Part shown: piece by piece, positions 26,893 through 35,693 of the stretch | How positions within the stretch are numbered: the stretch's first letter is position 1 | How the letters are laid out: the number at the start of each line of letters is the position of its first letter | NCBI RefSeq assembly: GCF_028401955.1 | Contig: NZ_JAQOTJ010000003.1 | Span: forward strand, 372,001 to 436,000 | DNA length: 64,000 nt | Reading direction: 5' to 3' | From: Bacillus sp. BP-3 | GTDB lineage: Bacteria > Bacillota > Bacilli > Bacillales > Bacillaceae_G | Made by a program: the position numbers and the translations under genes | The notes under the pieces: generated by a model | Told to the model about the DNA's origin: nothing | Database searches by the model: none | The model's input: the letters and a program-made list of their open reading frames with translations, nothing else

Positions 26893-27024
26893 TGTTTGAA
26901 ACGCTCCCAAATATTGATTTAAACAATAAAGAGGAAATTGATAAAGTCTTACCGTGGTCAATGGATTTATCATCTAGTTGCAAAGTACCGAAAAAAAGTG
27001 AAGAAAACAAAAAGCAACTCTAAA
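26893..27024 (+). mobile_element. C-terminal remnant of an IS66-family transposase
   Basis: An open frame reads LFETLPNIDLNNKEEIDKVL, then PWSMDLSSSCKVPKKSEENK and a TAA at 27024. This is the IS66 C-terminal element (YLFE.LPNID..N..E.D..LPW...LP..C..PKK). The upstream NP motif appears in another frame near 26885, so a frameshift and then complete loss of the transposase body has occurred. No terminal inverted repeats were identified. Confidence 0.75.
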
Positions 27025-27103
27025 ATCAACCTTTGTTGTATATTTGGAGTTACTTGACGTTTACCAATCAAATCTTTTCAACACTATATATATTTTTTAT
27101 AGG

Positions 27104-27709
27104 TTATTTTTTACCTTGTTCACCACTTGCTATTAACGTACTTCCTGAAAATGTCTCTTTCTGTATGAAAACTTTATTAATTAACTCTTTCTCTTCCTCT
27201 TGTGACATTACCCCCTTACCTTCACCAAGGTTCCCGCTTTGTAATTTCCAAATTGTATTATGATCGGCATTAACCTTCTCGTATTTCCCTTGTTTCCACC
27301 TTTCTAAAATATCTATATATGCATTTTTATGATCCATATCACCGCTCTTAATAACCCCTAATAAACTTTCAATTCGTTCTTGCGTTATAAAAATATAACC
27401 CCACTTTTGATCCGCTTTTACTTTTTGATGTGCCATTTCGTGTAATGCAATTTGTACTTTTTCATCAGTCCACTTAAAACCTTTATTAAAATCACTATTT
27501 GGTAACGAGTAATTACTATTATCTAACAGCTTTGCGTTTTCTGCTTTTACTTTGCTATCAGCTAACACTTCCACTGCTGGAGCCACTGTTGGTGTTTTTT
27601 TAGTAGTTGGTTTACTTTGATTGAGGTAATATAAGATTCCATAAGTAAGTGCTACACCGATTACTACCATCCCAGCAATGATTCCTAGTATTTTTAATAG
27701 CGTTTTCAT
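27104..27709 (-). CDS. DUF6241 membrane-anchored protein
   Basis: A 201-residue protein with an N-terminal membrane anchor (residues 7-30), a proline/threonine-rich linker, and a C-terminal domain. The domain has VQIALHEMAHQKVKADQKWG, FITQERIESLLGVI, YIDILERWKQGKYEKV and ADHNTIWKLQSGNLGEGKG, the usual blocks of DUF6241. HEMAH looks like a zinc-protease HExxH, but it lies in a family not known for proteolysis. ATG has GGGGAGG. Function is unknown. Confidence 0.8.
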   Translation of the reverse strand: MKTLLKILGIIAGMVVIGVALTYGILYYLNQSKPTTKKTPTVAPAVEVLADSKVKAENAKLLDNSNYSLPNSDFNKGFKWTDEKVQIALHEMAHQKVKADQKWGYIFITQERIESLLGVIKSGDMDHKNAYIDILERWKQGKYEKVNADHNTIWKLQSGNLGEGKGVMSQEEEKELINKVFIQKETFSGSTLIASGEQGKK

Positions 27710-28174
27710 TGTCCGTTTTTCCTCCCCAGCATTCCATTACTTATTTTCTTCCTATCTATTTCGTTATTCACAAAAATTATCCATCTGTTCTCTCCCCCAA
27801 AAATACTATTTTATTAAAATCTTTAATAGGTTTCCTTTTATTGTATTTCTTTTCAGTTTAATATTGCAAGATTATTCTGTAAAATAACCATAACTTTATA
27901 CATTGGAAGTTTTCTTCATCATTTATAACTATGTGTACCCCGTATCTTTTAAAGTATTTTAGATTGAGGTCTTGCTAAAATCAAAAAGTCGCATTTTTTT
28001 ACAAACATCATAACTTTATTTCAAAAACACATTCACATGTATATATCACCAACAAGACTTAACTACAAAAGCAGAACAGAAAAATAGCCAGTCTTCACCA
28101 CTTTAAAGCGAGAAACCGGCTTTATTTTATAACTTGTAATCATTTTTATTCTCTTTCTACTTGATTTATATACC
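27710..28174. other. gene-free AT-rich stretch
   Basis: No gene is seen. A rough hairpin at 28087-28130 (AATAGCC.. with ..GGCTTTATTTT) may end the NmrA operon or the opposite strand. Confidence 0.4.
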
Positions 28175-29041
28175 TTATCTAAAAACCTCTAAATTCTCAC
28201 AAAGAAAATCATCCAATGTACGCGGTTCTCTACCAAGCAACTGCTTCACGGTGCCCATAGGTCTTTCTGGCAACATCACAGACATGGTTTGAATTTCTAA
28301 AACATGATCTGCAAGCCAATGAGGCATATGTTCATGCTCGATTAGATTACGTCGTAATACTTGAGGGTTCATGTTGATATAGTTAATTGACCTACCTAGA
28401 AGAATGGAAAGTTTTCTCGCAATCTGCGGATAGCTGAATACCGCAGCGCCAGTAAGAGTATATATTTTCCCAGCCACTCTACTGTTAGTCAAAACTTCCA
28501 CAGCAACATCTGCAATATCTCGGCAATCAACGAAGTTACATGCAGTATCACCCATAGAACCACAGAAAACGTCTTGAGTTTTTATCGCAGGTGCAAACCT
28601 TAGAATATTTTGCATAAACGCATATGGACGTAGCACAGTATGAGTGATGTTAGATTCAGCTAAAGTTTTCTCGATTTCATGATGCCAACTTGCTACAGCT
28701 ACTGGAGACTTTGGATTAAAAGCTGGACTAGATACTTTTACGATGTGCTCAATTCCGATTTCCGCAGCAATGCGAATAATCGTAGTCTCCAGCTCAACTT
28801 GTCTTGGACTGTTAGACATCGCAAGGAAAAGCTGGCTTGCTCCTGTAAACGCACGGCGCAATGATTCAGGTTCAGCTGCATCAGCAGACTTGATTTCAAC
28901 CAGTGATTGATCTAAATCACCAATTTTTATACGTAATTTCTCGGGATCTCTACTTATCGCTCGAACAGGAATACCAAGGTTAACTAAACTTTTCAAAAGC
29001 GCACTGCCAATCGTACCTGTTGCCCCAATCATAACAATCAT
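28175..29041 (-). CDS. NmrA/SDR-family NAD(P)-binding protein
   Basis: A 288-residue atypical short-chain dehydrogenase. The N-terminal cofactor loop is MIVMIGATGTIGSALLKSL, followed by VRAISRDPEKLR and later HTVLRPYAFMQNILRF, as in NmrA-like quinone or redox-sensing proteins. No YxxxK catalytic pair is evident, which is normal for NmrA-like members. The start overlaps the upstream membrane protein gene by ATGA. It lies in a MarR-linked operon, suggesting induction by a small toxic or redox-active compound. Confidence 0.9.
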   Translation of the reverse strand: MIVMIGATGTIGSALLKSLVNLGIPVRAISRDPEKLRIKIGDLDQSLVEIKSADAAEPESLRRAFTGASQLFLAMSNSPRQVELETTIIRIAAEIGIEHIVKVSSPAFNPKSPVAVASWHHEIEKTLAESNITHTVLRPYAFMQNILRFAPAIKTQDVFCGSMGDTACNFVDCRDIADVAVEVLTNSRVAGKIYTLTGAAVFSYPQIARKLSILLGRSINYINMNPQVLRRNLIEHEHMPHWLADHVLEIQTMSVMLPERPMGTVKQLLGREPRTLDDFLCENLEVFR

Positions 29042-29547
29042 TTTCTATCTTCTCCTTTGAATGAAATAATGTTTTTGAAGTTCATTCGCCAACGCCATAT
29101 TATCATTGAACTTGCGATTATTGTAGATAGCGGAAAATCAATCCATACCCGATTTAACCAGACAAAGTGTTTGGTCGGCCACAACACTTCCATTAAAAAA
29201 GTAGTCATCCATGCAGTAAAAATGCCAAACGTAGCCCCAATCAATGTGAAAACTACCATCACAACTAAGTAATTTACACTGATAAGCCATTGATTATGAA
29301 TCCCTTGTCTCTCTAGCCAAAGACCAAGTATCAAAGCAACAATGGCTGATGTTCCTCCAATTGTTGTCAGTGCACCAATTTGAAGGTCCTTGCTACCAGT
29401 AATCACTCCTCCAATGCCTGCCATCATGGCAGGAGCTACATAAGCCATCAATACTTCACGCCATAATACAAAAGTTTTTGTCTTGGAGTTTAAATCTGTA
29501 ATAACATATACCCCTTTCGCTTTATCCGGATACTTTATCGTTTTCAT
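29038..29547 (-). CDS. predicted multi-pass membrane protein of unknown function
   Basis: A 169-residue protein. A soluble N-terminus of about 28 residues is followed by four to five membrane segments (about 30-47, 60-78, 87-113 and 130-148). The family is not recognised. ATG has a perfect AAGGAGGTG site. It overlaps the NmrA-like gene (ATGA), so the two are translated together. An operator candidate lies just upstream (29588-29599). Confidence 0.8.
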   Translation of the reverse strand: MKTIKYPDKAKGVYVITDLNSKTKTFVLWREVLMAYVAPAMMAGIGGVITGSKDLQIGALTTIGGTSAIVALILGLWLERQGIHNQWLISVNYLVVMVVFTLIGATFGIFTAWMTTFLMEVLWPTKHFVWLNRVWIDFPLSTIIASSMIIWRWRMNFKNIISFKGEDRK

Positions 29548-29587
29548 GTATTCACCTCCTTTCTATTTTGAAATCTTTTTAATATAA

Positions 29588-29599
29588 TTAGTCACCTAA
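29588..29599. promoter_or_regulatory. MarR-type operator candidate upstream of the membrane/NmrA pair
   Basis: TTAGTCACCTAA is an imperfect inverted repeat (TTAG..CTAA) flanked by TATATA-like sequence. The same half-sites occur at 30301-30316 upstream of marR. Confidence 0.45.
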
Positions 29600-29617
29600 C
29601 TATATAAGTGTGAAAAT

Positions 29618-29637
29618 AGGCTAGCTTTACTAGCCCT
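29618..29637 (-). terminator. short hairpin after marR
   Basis: AGGCTAG pairs with CTAGCCT. On the minus strand the stem is followed by ATTTTCA. It may weaken read-through from marR to the next gene. Confidence 0.4.
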
Positions 29638-29654
29638 TCCGAACTGTTCATTCT

Positions 29655-30248
29655 TTATTCATCTAGATCTTCCGTAAGTGCTGATATACCTTTTGTCACT
29701 CGACCAAGCAATTCAAGAAATACACTACGTTCCTCGATACTAAGTAGCCTAACCATACATTCTAGCCTTGCGAAGTGCTCTGGAGCCATTTCACTAAGCT
29801 TCTTTGCACCTTGCTCTGTTAAAATGACTGATTTTTGACGCCCATCTTTTGAACTAGGTCGACGGGATACAAGACCATCTCGTTCAAGAGTATCAATTAA
29901 ACCTGTCACAGTAGCACGTGTGACACCTAAATGCTCTGCCAATTGCGAAGGTAATGCTTCTCCTTCGTTATCTTCAAGATCTGCCAATAAACGATAGCGC
30001 CCTGTTGATAAACCAAATCTTGAAAAATGAATCTCCGTGGCATGTCCAAGCTTAGCCCCCGCCGCCATTAGCCTAGTCGCAACGAGAACAGCTTGTGCAT
30101 CAACGTCTAAATTGTAGCGATCAATTTGACGCTTAGATTGTATAAGTGAAGGAACAACCTCATTGTAATTTGTTACTTTAATATTGGCACTAGCAGTTGA
30201 AACTATATAAGCATCTTCCGTTTTTTTAGGGTCTTTCCTATTGCTCAT
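29655..30248 (-). CDS. MarR-family transcriptional regulator
   Basis: A 197-residue regulator. An N-terminal extension of about 45 residues precedes a winged helix with LPSQLAEHLGVTRATVTGLI, DTLERDGLVSRRPSSKDGR and LTEQGAKKL, the MarR core. ATG has AAGAAGG. It is the first gene of a probable operon with a membrane protein and an NmrA-like protein. Shared TTAG..CTAA sites before marR and before the next gene suggest autorepression. Confidence 0.93.
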   Translation of the reverse strand: MSNRKDPKKTEDAYIVSTASANIKVTNYNEVVPSLIQSKRQIDRYNLDVDAQAVLVATRLMAAGAKLGHATEIHFSRFGLSTGRYRLLADLEDNEGEALPSQLAEHLGVTRATVTGLIDTLERDGLVSRRPSSKDGRQKSVILTEQGAKKLSEMAPEHFARLECMVRLLSIEERSVFLELLGRVTKGISALTEDLDE

Positions 30249-30300
30249 GTATGTACCTTCTTTCTTCTTTTCAATTATTCAACAATTACAATTTATATAG

Positions 30301-30332
30301 TTAGTATGGCACCTAATTACTTTTTCTGTCAA
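30301..30332 (-). promoter_or_regulatory. marR promoter with overlapping operator
   Basis: On the minus strand TTGACA (30332-30327) is followed 18 bases later by CATACT, a good sigma-A promoter. The inverted half-sites TTAG..CTAA (30301-30316) cover the -10 region. Confidence 0.5.
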
Positions 30333-30426
30333 TTTATTTTTGATTTTTAAGCAGTAAAATTGTTTATTAAAAATTTATTAATTAGCTGATTTCGTTAAAC
30401 TATTTAAAATAAAAATTTTTCTATAA

Positions 30427-31242
30427 TTATTTTTCTTCTACTCTATCTAGCCATTCATTTATTAACGAATTAAATAAAACATTCTGCTCAATCTGCAAGT
30501 TATGTCCCGCTTTATCTAAAACCGCAAAAGTAGCTCGTGGAAACTTATCAAGCAGCTCCCAAGCATCTTTATAGCCTGTTACTGAATCCTGTTTCCCTAA
30601 TACAAAGAGGCTTGGTTTTTCATACAGCGATAACTGACTATCCACATCAAATGAAAAAGCATATTGCTTCATTATTTTTGTTAAAAACGCCTCATCCGCT
30701 AATTTAATACCTGATATGATTTCTTCAAGATAACGTTGCCAATTATATTCATTAAGCACTACAAATTTCGAACTGAAACTCTCACATTCTTCATTACTTA
30801 ACTGAGATAAAAACTTTTCATCTCGGTAAATAACCGTATGCGGAGGAAGCTGTCTCTTGCTTATATCCGGAATAATCAAAGGACAAATAAATGCTGCGCC
30901 ATCTATTTTTTCTTTTCTTTTGGATATAACTCCTCTAGTTATGTATCCGCCATATGATTCACCTACAATTAAAAAAGATTCATATGGAATAATTGTATCT
31001 ATAAATTTTAAAACAAGATCTAACATTCCATCAGAGGTTTGAATAGATTCATGTCCCTTCGTTTTCCCCATACCTGGCAAATCGATATAAATCCGTTTCC
31101 AACCTTCTCTTTGTATAAAAACAGGCTCCATACATCCCGACATCAATCTATGATCAGGAGAAAAACCATGAAGCATAATAATTGGTTTACCAGAACCATA
31201 AATTTCATAATGAACTTTAACATCCCCTATTAAGCATTCCAT
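30427..31242 (-). CDS. alpha/beta hydrolase
   Basis: A 271-residue alpha/beta hydrolase. The oxyanion region is IIMLHGFSPD, the nucleophile serine is in IVGESYGGYI, and the late histidine is in DKAGHNLQIEQN. The acidic residue is probably in LGKQDSVTGYK. The chosen ATG 31242 has GGAG 8 bases upstream; a GTG at 31251 is open but poorly placed. Substrate unknown. Monocistronic. Confidence 0.9.
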   Translation of the reverse strand: MECLIGDVKVHYEIYGSGKPIIMLHGFSPDHRLMSGCMEPVFIQREGWKRIYIDLPGMGKTKGHESIQTSDGMLDLVLKFIDTIIPYESFLIVGESYGGYITRGVISKRKEKIDGAAFICPLIIPDISKRQLPPHTVIYRDEKFLSQLSNEECESFSSKFVVLNEYNWQRYLEEIISGIKLADEAFLTKIMKQYAFSFDVDSQLSLYEKPSLFVLGKQDSVTGYKDAWELLDKFPRATFAVLDKAGHNLQIEQNVLFNSLINEWLDRVEEK

Positions 31243-31542
31243 TATATCCACTCCGAATTTTCAGTATTTTCACTACTATAATAAAGGAAAAGTTCTATCT
31301 TTCCAAACAATTTATCTTATGTTTCTTATTGTTAAGTAAAGATCATTTTTATTTCTTTACATCCCGCACACAGTTGACATAATATAATTATATACACCTT
31401 GTTAACTACGTGCTTGCAAGAAGGTTTCTAAAAGCTGTTTTATTTCTGCTATATAACATCATTAGTTTTCGCACGATATACATGATCATAATTTTCAAAC
31501 CGTCTAGCGAAAAGTGAATAAAAATATAGAATTCGATTGTTT

Positions 31543-31848
31543 TTATTCATCCCAATGTCTATATTTATTTATCTCACTCTTTTTTCTAAATGCATCTTCT
31601 AAGTCAATATCGAGTTTGTTAGCAAGATCAAAAAGATTCCATACCACATCATAAATTTCAAAACCTAACTGTTCCTTTAGTTTATTAATATCATCTGAAT
31701 CATGTTTTGAAGAGATTTTTAAGACTTCTTGAACAACCTCTCCTATTTCTGTAACCAAAAATAATGCTCTTTCTTCAATCGTTGCGTTCTCAAAACCTTT
31801 ATTTTTACTAAACTCTCTAACTTCTCCTTGTAATGTAGATATTTTCAT
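31543..31848 (-). CDS. MazG-like nucleotide pyrophosphohydrolase
   Basis: A 101-residue all-alpha NTP pyrophosphatase. The metal-binding pattern is ITEIGEVVQEVLK-like (VTEIGEVVQE) and, later, FEIYDVVWNLFDLANKLDID, which supplies the ExxD pair. Single-domain MazG-like proteins remove non-canonical or modified nucleotides. ATG has GGGAGG. It stands alone. Confidence 0.88.
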   Translation of the reverse strand: MKISTLQGEVREFSKNKGFENATIEERALFLVTEIGEVVQEVLKISSKHDSDDINKLKEQLGFEIYDVVWNLFDLANKLDIDLEDAFRKKSEINKYRHWDE

Positions 31849-31997
31849 TTGGCCAACCTCCCATCTGGAAACTTAGTAGAAATAAGTTTCTTTAATTCGC
31901 CATTATCACTATACTTACGCCCTAAAACATTAAATAGTATTAGTGAATGGGCCAAAGTAATAAAATATTTTTTGTAAATTATAATCTCAACACCTTA

Positions 31998-33689
31998 TTA
32001 CTCTTCCTCAAATAACTCAAGTTCCCTCTCCACAAACTCCATCAACTCTTCAATTGTTTGCATCGTAAAGTCAAAACGAATACCTGCTGCTTCATACACT
32101 TCTTTTACTGATTTTGTACTTCCTAAAGATAGCGCCTCTTTATAATTGATTAAAGTTTGTTTTGGATTTTCTTTAAATTGCTTATACATCTGCAGAGCAC
32201 CTATTTGTGCAATTGCGTACTCAATGTAGTAGAATGGCACCTCGAAAATATGTAAAATAGACAACCACTTTGTCTCTAACCAATTTTCATAGCCTTCCCA
32301 ATTCACAAAGTTAGAGTCATATGTTCTTGCTAGTTCTTTAAATTTCTCTTTTCTTTCGGCATGTGTATGGTTTGGATTTTCGTACATCCAATGCTGGAAT
32401 TGATCGACCACAGTAATTATAGGTAAGTATTGTACCATCAATCGAAGTTGCTCACGCTTTGCTGTATTGAAATCTTCTTGATTTGGATAAAATATATTCC
32501 AATACTCCATCGTTAGGAGTTCCATTGTTGTGCTTGCCAGTTCTGCTGTTTCCATAGGAACATTTCGATATGGCCCTAGTTCAATGTCTTTCATAAGTTC
32601 ATTATGAATACAATGCCCCATTTCATGTAACAGTACCACGACATCATCTTGTGTGTTACAACAATTCATGAATATAAACGATTGTTTAGAAGCAGGTAAA
32701 GATTCACAAAAACCTCCTGGTGCTTTTCCTTTACGACTATCTAAATCTAAGAGATTCTTTTCTTTCATCTCATGTAGTAATGCAGAAAAACGAGAATCAA
32801 CATTTTCTAAAATATGAAAACATCCTTTTACTAATTCGTCTACATTTTGTACTGGTTGTAAAGGCTTCTCGTTTTTTGGAACTGCTCTAATGTCCCAAGG
32901 TCTAAAAGTATGTAATCCTAAAGTTTTTTGCTGTTTTTCTTGAAGTTTCTTCTGTAACGGAACAACATATTGACGCATTGCTTCTGCTAACTCAAGACAT
33001 TCGGTTGCTGTATAATCAAATCGTTCATATTTTTTAAACATATAGTCGCGGTAATTTTGCAAACCAACATTTTGAGCTTTTTGATGCCGCAACGCAATTA
33101 ACTTATCCATAATAATTTGAAGGTCCTCTTCAACTGATAACATGCTTTCTTGAATAAGAGTCATTGCATTTTTTCTAACCGTACGTTCAGGATTCTGAAG
33201 ATACACCTGCATGTCGCTTAACGACTTTTCTTTACCTTTCCACATTACCGTTAAGTTACCTGTAATCTCGAAATACTTCGTTACTAACTCATCTTCTTTA
33301 ATTTCTAAATCTATATTTTCTTCATTGAACAATTCAATGGCATTTTCTACTTTTTTATCCAATAAACCAAAATATTTAGGATCTAGCTGTAAACGAAATG
33401 GAGATTTATAGTATTTTCTGTCTAGTAAGCTTTTGTAGTGTTTCACTAATGGGTGCACATGCTTTTGATCAAAATCGAAAGCTTCTTTCGCTTGCTTGTC
33501 ATCAGTGCTACACTGAAATTGAATATAATGTTGTTTGAGCTGTTCTTCTACTTCATCTAAAAATTGCGACTGTCGCTTCAACGACTCTTCAAGTTCCTCG
33601 CTAGATTGAATCTCTGTTTGTAATAAATCTTCAAATTGTTTGTGTAGCGTTTGTAAATCTCCGATAACGAAATATTCAGTATTATCCAT
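31998..33689 (-). CDS. M3-family oligoendopeptidase
   Basis: A 563-residue zinc metallopeptidase of the oligoendopeptidase F/PepF group. The zinc site is HEMGHCIHNE near residue 356, with the third ligand in the downstream ETAELASTTMELL segment. There is no signal peptide, so it is cytosolic and cleaves short peptides. The chosen ATG 33689 has AAGGGGGTG upstream; an earlier in-frame start at 33728 would overlap the upstream gene and lacks a site. It is probably co-transcribed with the 82-codon gene that ends 17 bases before. Confidence 0.94.
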   Translation of the reverse strand: MDNTEYFVIGDLQTLHKQFEDLLQTEIQSSEELEESLKRQSQFLDEVEEQLKQHYIQFQCSTDDKQAKEAFDFDQKHVHPLVKHYKSLLDRKYYKSPFRLQLDPKYFGLLDKKVENAIELFNEENIDLEIKEDELVTKYFEITGNLTVMWKGKEKSLSDMQVYLQNPERTVRKNAMTLIQESMLSVEEDLQIIMDKLIALRHQKAQNVGLQNYRDYMFKKYERFDYTATECLELAEAMRQYVVPLQKKLQEKQQKTLGLHTFRPWDIRAVPKNEKPLQPVQNVDELVKGCFHILENVDSRFSALLHEMKEKNLLDLDSRKGKAPGGFCESLPASKQSFIFMNCCNTQDDVVVLLHEMGHCIHNELMKDIELGPYRNVPMETAELASTTMELLTMEYWNIFYPNQEDFNTAKREQLRLMVQYLPIITVVDQFQHWMYENPNHTHAERKEKFKELARTYDSNFVNWEGYENWLETKWLSILHIFEVPFYYIEYAIAQIGALQMYKQFKENPKQTLINYKEALSLGSTKSVKEVYEAAGIRFDFTMQTIEELMEFVERELELFEEE

Positions 33690-33705
33690 ACGTAAGACAC
33701 CCCCT

Positions 33706-33954
33706 TCATACGATATTCTTCGCAACAAGTTTTAAATGCTCAGCAGGAATAATTTGTTTCACTGCTTCCTGCAAATCCTCTGCCAATACTTCTTCAATAT
33801 GCTCCAAAGCAACTTCTAATATGCTGCACTCCATTGTTTCCACATTAAGCAGTGAATAATGATCATTTTTCTTAATTACCAAATATCTATGATCTTCTGT
33901 TACTAATAAAGCTCCTAGTTGAATTCCTAATACTCTATCATCTTCAAATTTCAT
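33706..33954 (-). CDS. hypothetical 82-residue protein
   Basis: A small acidic protein (LGIQLGALLVTEDHRYLVIK; YSLLNVETMECSIL) with a predicted beta-rich N-terminal half and a helical C-terminal half. GGAGG precedes the ATG with good spacing. It lies 16 bases upstream of the oligoendopeptidase gene, and the two are probably one transcript. No family was recognised. Confidence 0.8.
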   Translation of the reverse strand: MKFEDDRVLGIQLGALLVTEDHRYLVIKKNDHYSLLNVETMECSILEVALEHIEEVLAEDLQEAVKQIIPAEHLKLVAKNIV

Positions 33955-34025
33955 ATATATTCCTCCTATCTAAATAAATTTTACAATAAAAGGATATAAG
34001 AAGATACAAAATTATACAGATCGTA

Positions 34026-34367
34026 TTAAATCGCGATGAAAGGGCATTTTCTTAAGTATAAAGGACTAGAAATTTGCTTAATAAGAAAATCAGCAATATC
34101 TCCATTATAAATTTTCAAACCAGGGATATCTCTTAAACTCACTTTTATGCTACCAGTGGCTACCCCCTCCATTACAAATGGTAAACGAATAAATGTCCAA
34201 TTGAGATTACTTTTCAACAGCAGATTTAACTCTTTATACTTGTCTTTCATCATATTTGGAAAAAGAATTCGAAACATCCTTGCTCCTATTTTATTAAGGA
34301 AGCTTTTATGATCTCCTGGTACATCGACCGATCCACCCGAAACCACTATATATCTTAAAGACACCTC
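34026..34367 (-). pseudogene. C-terminal half of an NAD(P)-binding epimerase-like SDR
   Basis: From about 34367 the reverse strand reads SLRYIVVSGGSVDVPGDHKS, FRILFPNMMKDKY and LNWTFIRLPFVMEGV, ending CPFIAI. This is the second half of an SDR NAD(P)H-binding protein (YwnB/NmrA style). The GxxGxxG cofactor half is missing. The open frame continues upstream to 34550, but that part runs through a hairpin at 34404-34441 and has no family resemblance. It is a 5'-truncated relic. Confidence 0.7.
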
Positions 34368-34403
34368 AATCTCCCTTTGAATAAAAATGATTTTGCTGTA
34401 TAT

Positions 34404-34441
34404 AAAGAAAAGAGACATACATTTGTATCTCTCTTTTCTTT
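34404..34441. terminator. long AT-rich inverted repeat
   Basis: AAAGAAAAGAGA pairs with TCTCTTTTCTTT, with inner ATAC/GTAT pairing. It lies between murB and the SDR remnant and probably ends the murB transcript. Confidence 0.5.
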
Positions 34442-34569
34442 CCACATTTTTCATTATACCAATTTGACACTGTATCTTATTCAAATTTCTTACATACTTC
34501 TTTAGTAAATCATTGGTTTTTTTATATTTTTTACGAATTATCACTGACATCTCAAGAAGTATTTCCTAA

Positions 34570-35484
34570 TTAAGATATTAATTCTTCTCCAATAATTTTT
34601 ACTTCTGTTTCTAATTCTACGTTAAATTTAGATTTTACCGTTTCTTGCACATATCTGATAAGTTTTACATAATCACTCGCTGTACCTTCACCTACATTCA
34701 CCATAAATCCAGCATGCTTAGTAGATACTTGGACACCACCTATTTGTTTACCTTGTAACCCGCTATCTTGAATTAACTTACCAGCAAACATACCTGGAGG
34801 ACGTTTAAAAACACTTCCACAAGAAGGATATTCTAATGGTTGTTTTGATTCACGTAAAAATGTCAATTCATCCATTTGTTCTTTGATTTTATTGTAATCT
34901 CCTTCTTGTAAAGCAAATGTCGCTTCTAACACAAGGTATCCTTCTCTAGAAATGGAACTGTTTCTGTATTCTAATTCTAAATCATCTTTATTTAAATTAA
35001 GAATTTCGCCATCTCTAGTTAGAACTAACACACTTTCAATAACATGTGATATTTCGCCACCATATGCTCCTGCATTCATGTATACTGCTCCGCCAACTGT
35101 TCCTGGAATGCCACAAGCAAATTCTAATCCAGTTAGATGATTTTCAAGTACAAATTTAGAAGTATCAATAATAGTTGCTCCGCTTTGAACAATGACCTTA
35201 TTATCTTTTAATGAAATATCTGTTAACTTGGTTAAATTCAGAACAATTCCTCTAATACCGCCATCTTTAATAATTAAGTTTGAACCATTACCTAAAATAG
35301 TAAACTCAATATTATTTTGATTTGCATATTTTATTACATCTTGTACCTCTTGATACGTAGTAGGTAAAATAAAATAGTCCGCATTTCCACCCGTTTTAGT
35401 AAAAGTGTATTTTTTTAACGGTTCGTCTTTTTTAACTTTAGTATTATCTAATATATTTAATAAATCGTTGTATACTTTATCCAT
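34570..35484 (-). CDS. murB: UDP-N-acetylenolpyruvoylglucosamine reductase (MurB)
   Basis: A 304-residue FAD enzyme that reduces UDP-GlcNAc-enolpyruvate to UDP-MurNAc. The FAD-binding blocks are [19 protein letters not shown] and [19 protein letters not shown]. The active-site [11 protein letters not shown] contains the catalytic serine, followed by the C-terminal glutamate region. It is the type II form without the Tyr loop. The chosen ATG 35484 has AGAGGTT upstream. It is not in a mur cluster; B. cereus-group genomes often have a second murB, so this may be the stand-alone copy. Confidence 0.95.
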   Translation of the reverse strand: MDKVYNDLLNILDNTKVKKDEPLKKYTFTKTGGNADYFILPTTYQEVQDVIKYANQNNIEFTILGNGSNLIIKDGGIRGIVLNLTKLTDISLKDNKVIVQSGATIIDTSKFVLENHLTGLEFACGIPGTVGGAVYMNAGAYGGEISHVIESVLVLTRDGEILNLNKDDLELEYRNSSISREGYLVLEATFALQEGDYNKIKEQMDELTFLRESKQPLEYPSCGSVFKRPPGMFAGKLIQDSGLQGKQIGGVQVSTKHAGFMVNVGEGTASDYVKLIRYVQETVKSKFNVELETEVKIIGEELIS

Positions 35485-35693
35485 TTCCATAACCTCTTTA
35501 CCTAGAATCTGTCTTATCCATTATAATGCATTTCATTTCAAAAAGACTAATGTATTATTTTTGAAAAGATTCAAACAATAGTTTGTGGTTTGGAAAGGCC
35601 TTACTATTTTGTGTAAATAACCACTTTTGCTTATTCTTTAATAAGATACTTTTTATAACTATAGTTTTAGAATAAAGTTTGAACAATAATTCC

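Noticed and set aside
27420-27450. HEMAH motif in the DUF6241 protein read as a zinc protease site
   Set aside because: The family is not known for proteolysis, the divergent paralogue lacks the motif, and no third ligand could be placed.
31377-31402. TTGACATAATATAATTATAT as a promoter
   Set aside because: The -35/-10 spacing is wrong and no gene starts downstream on that strand.
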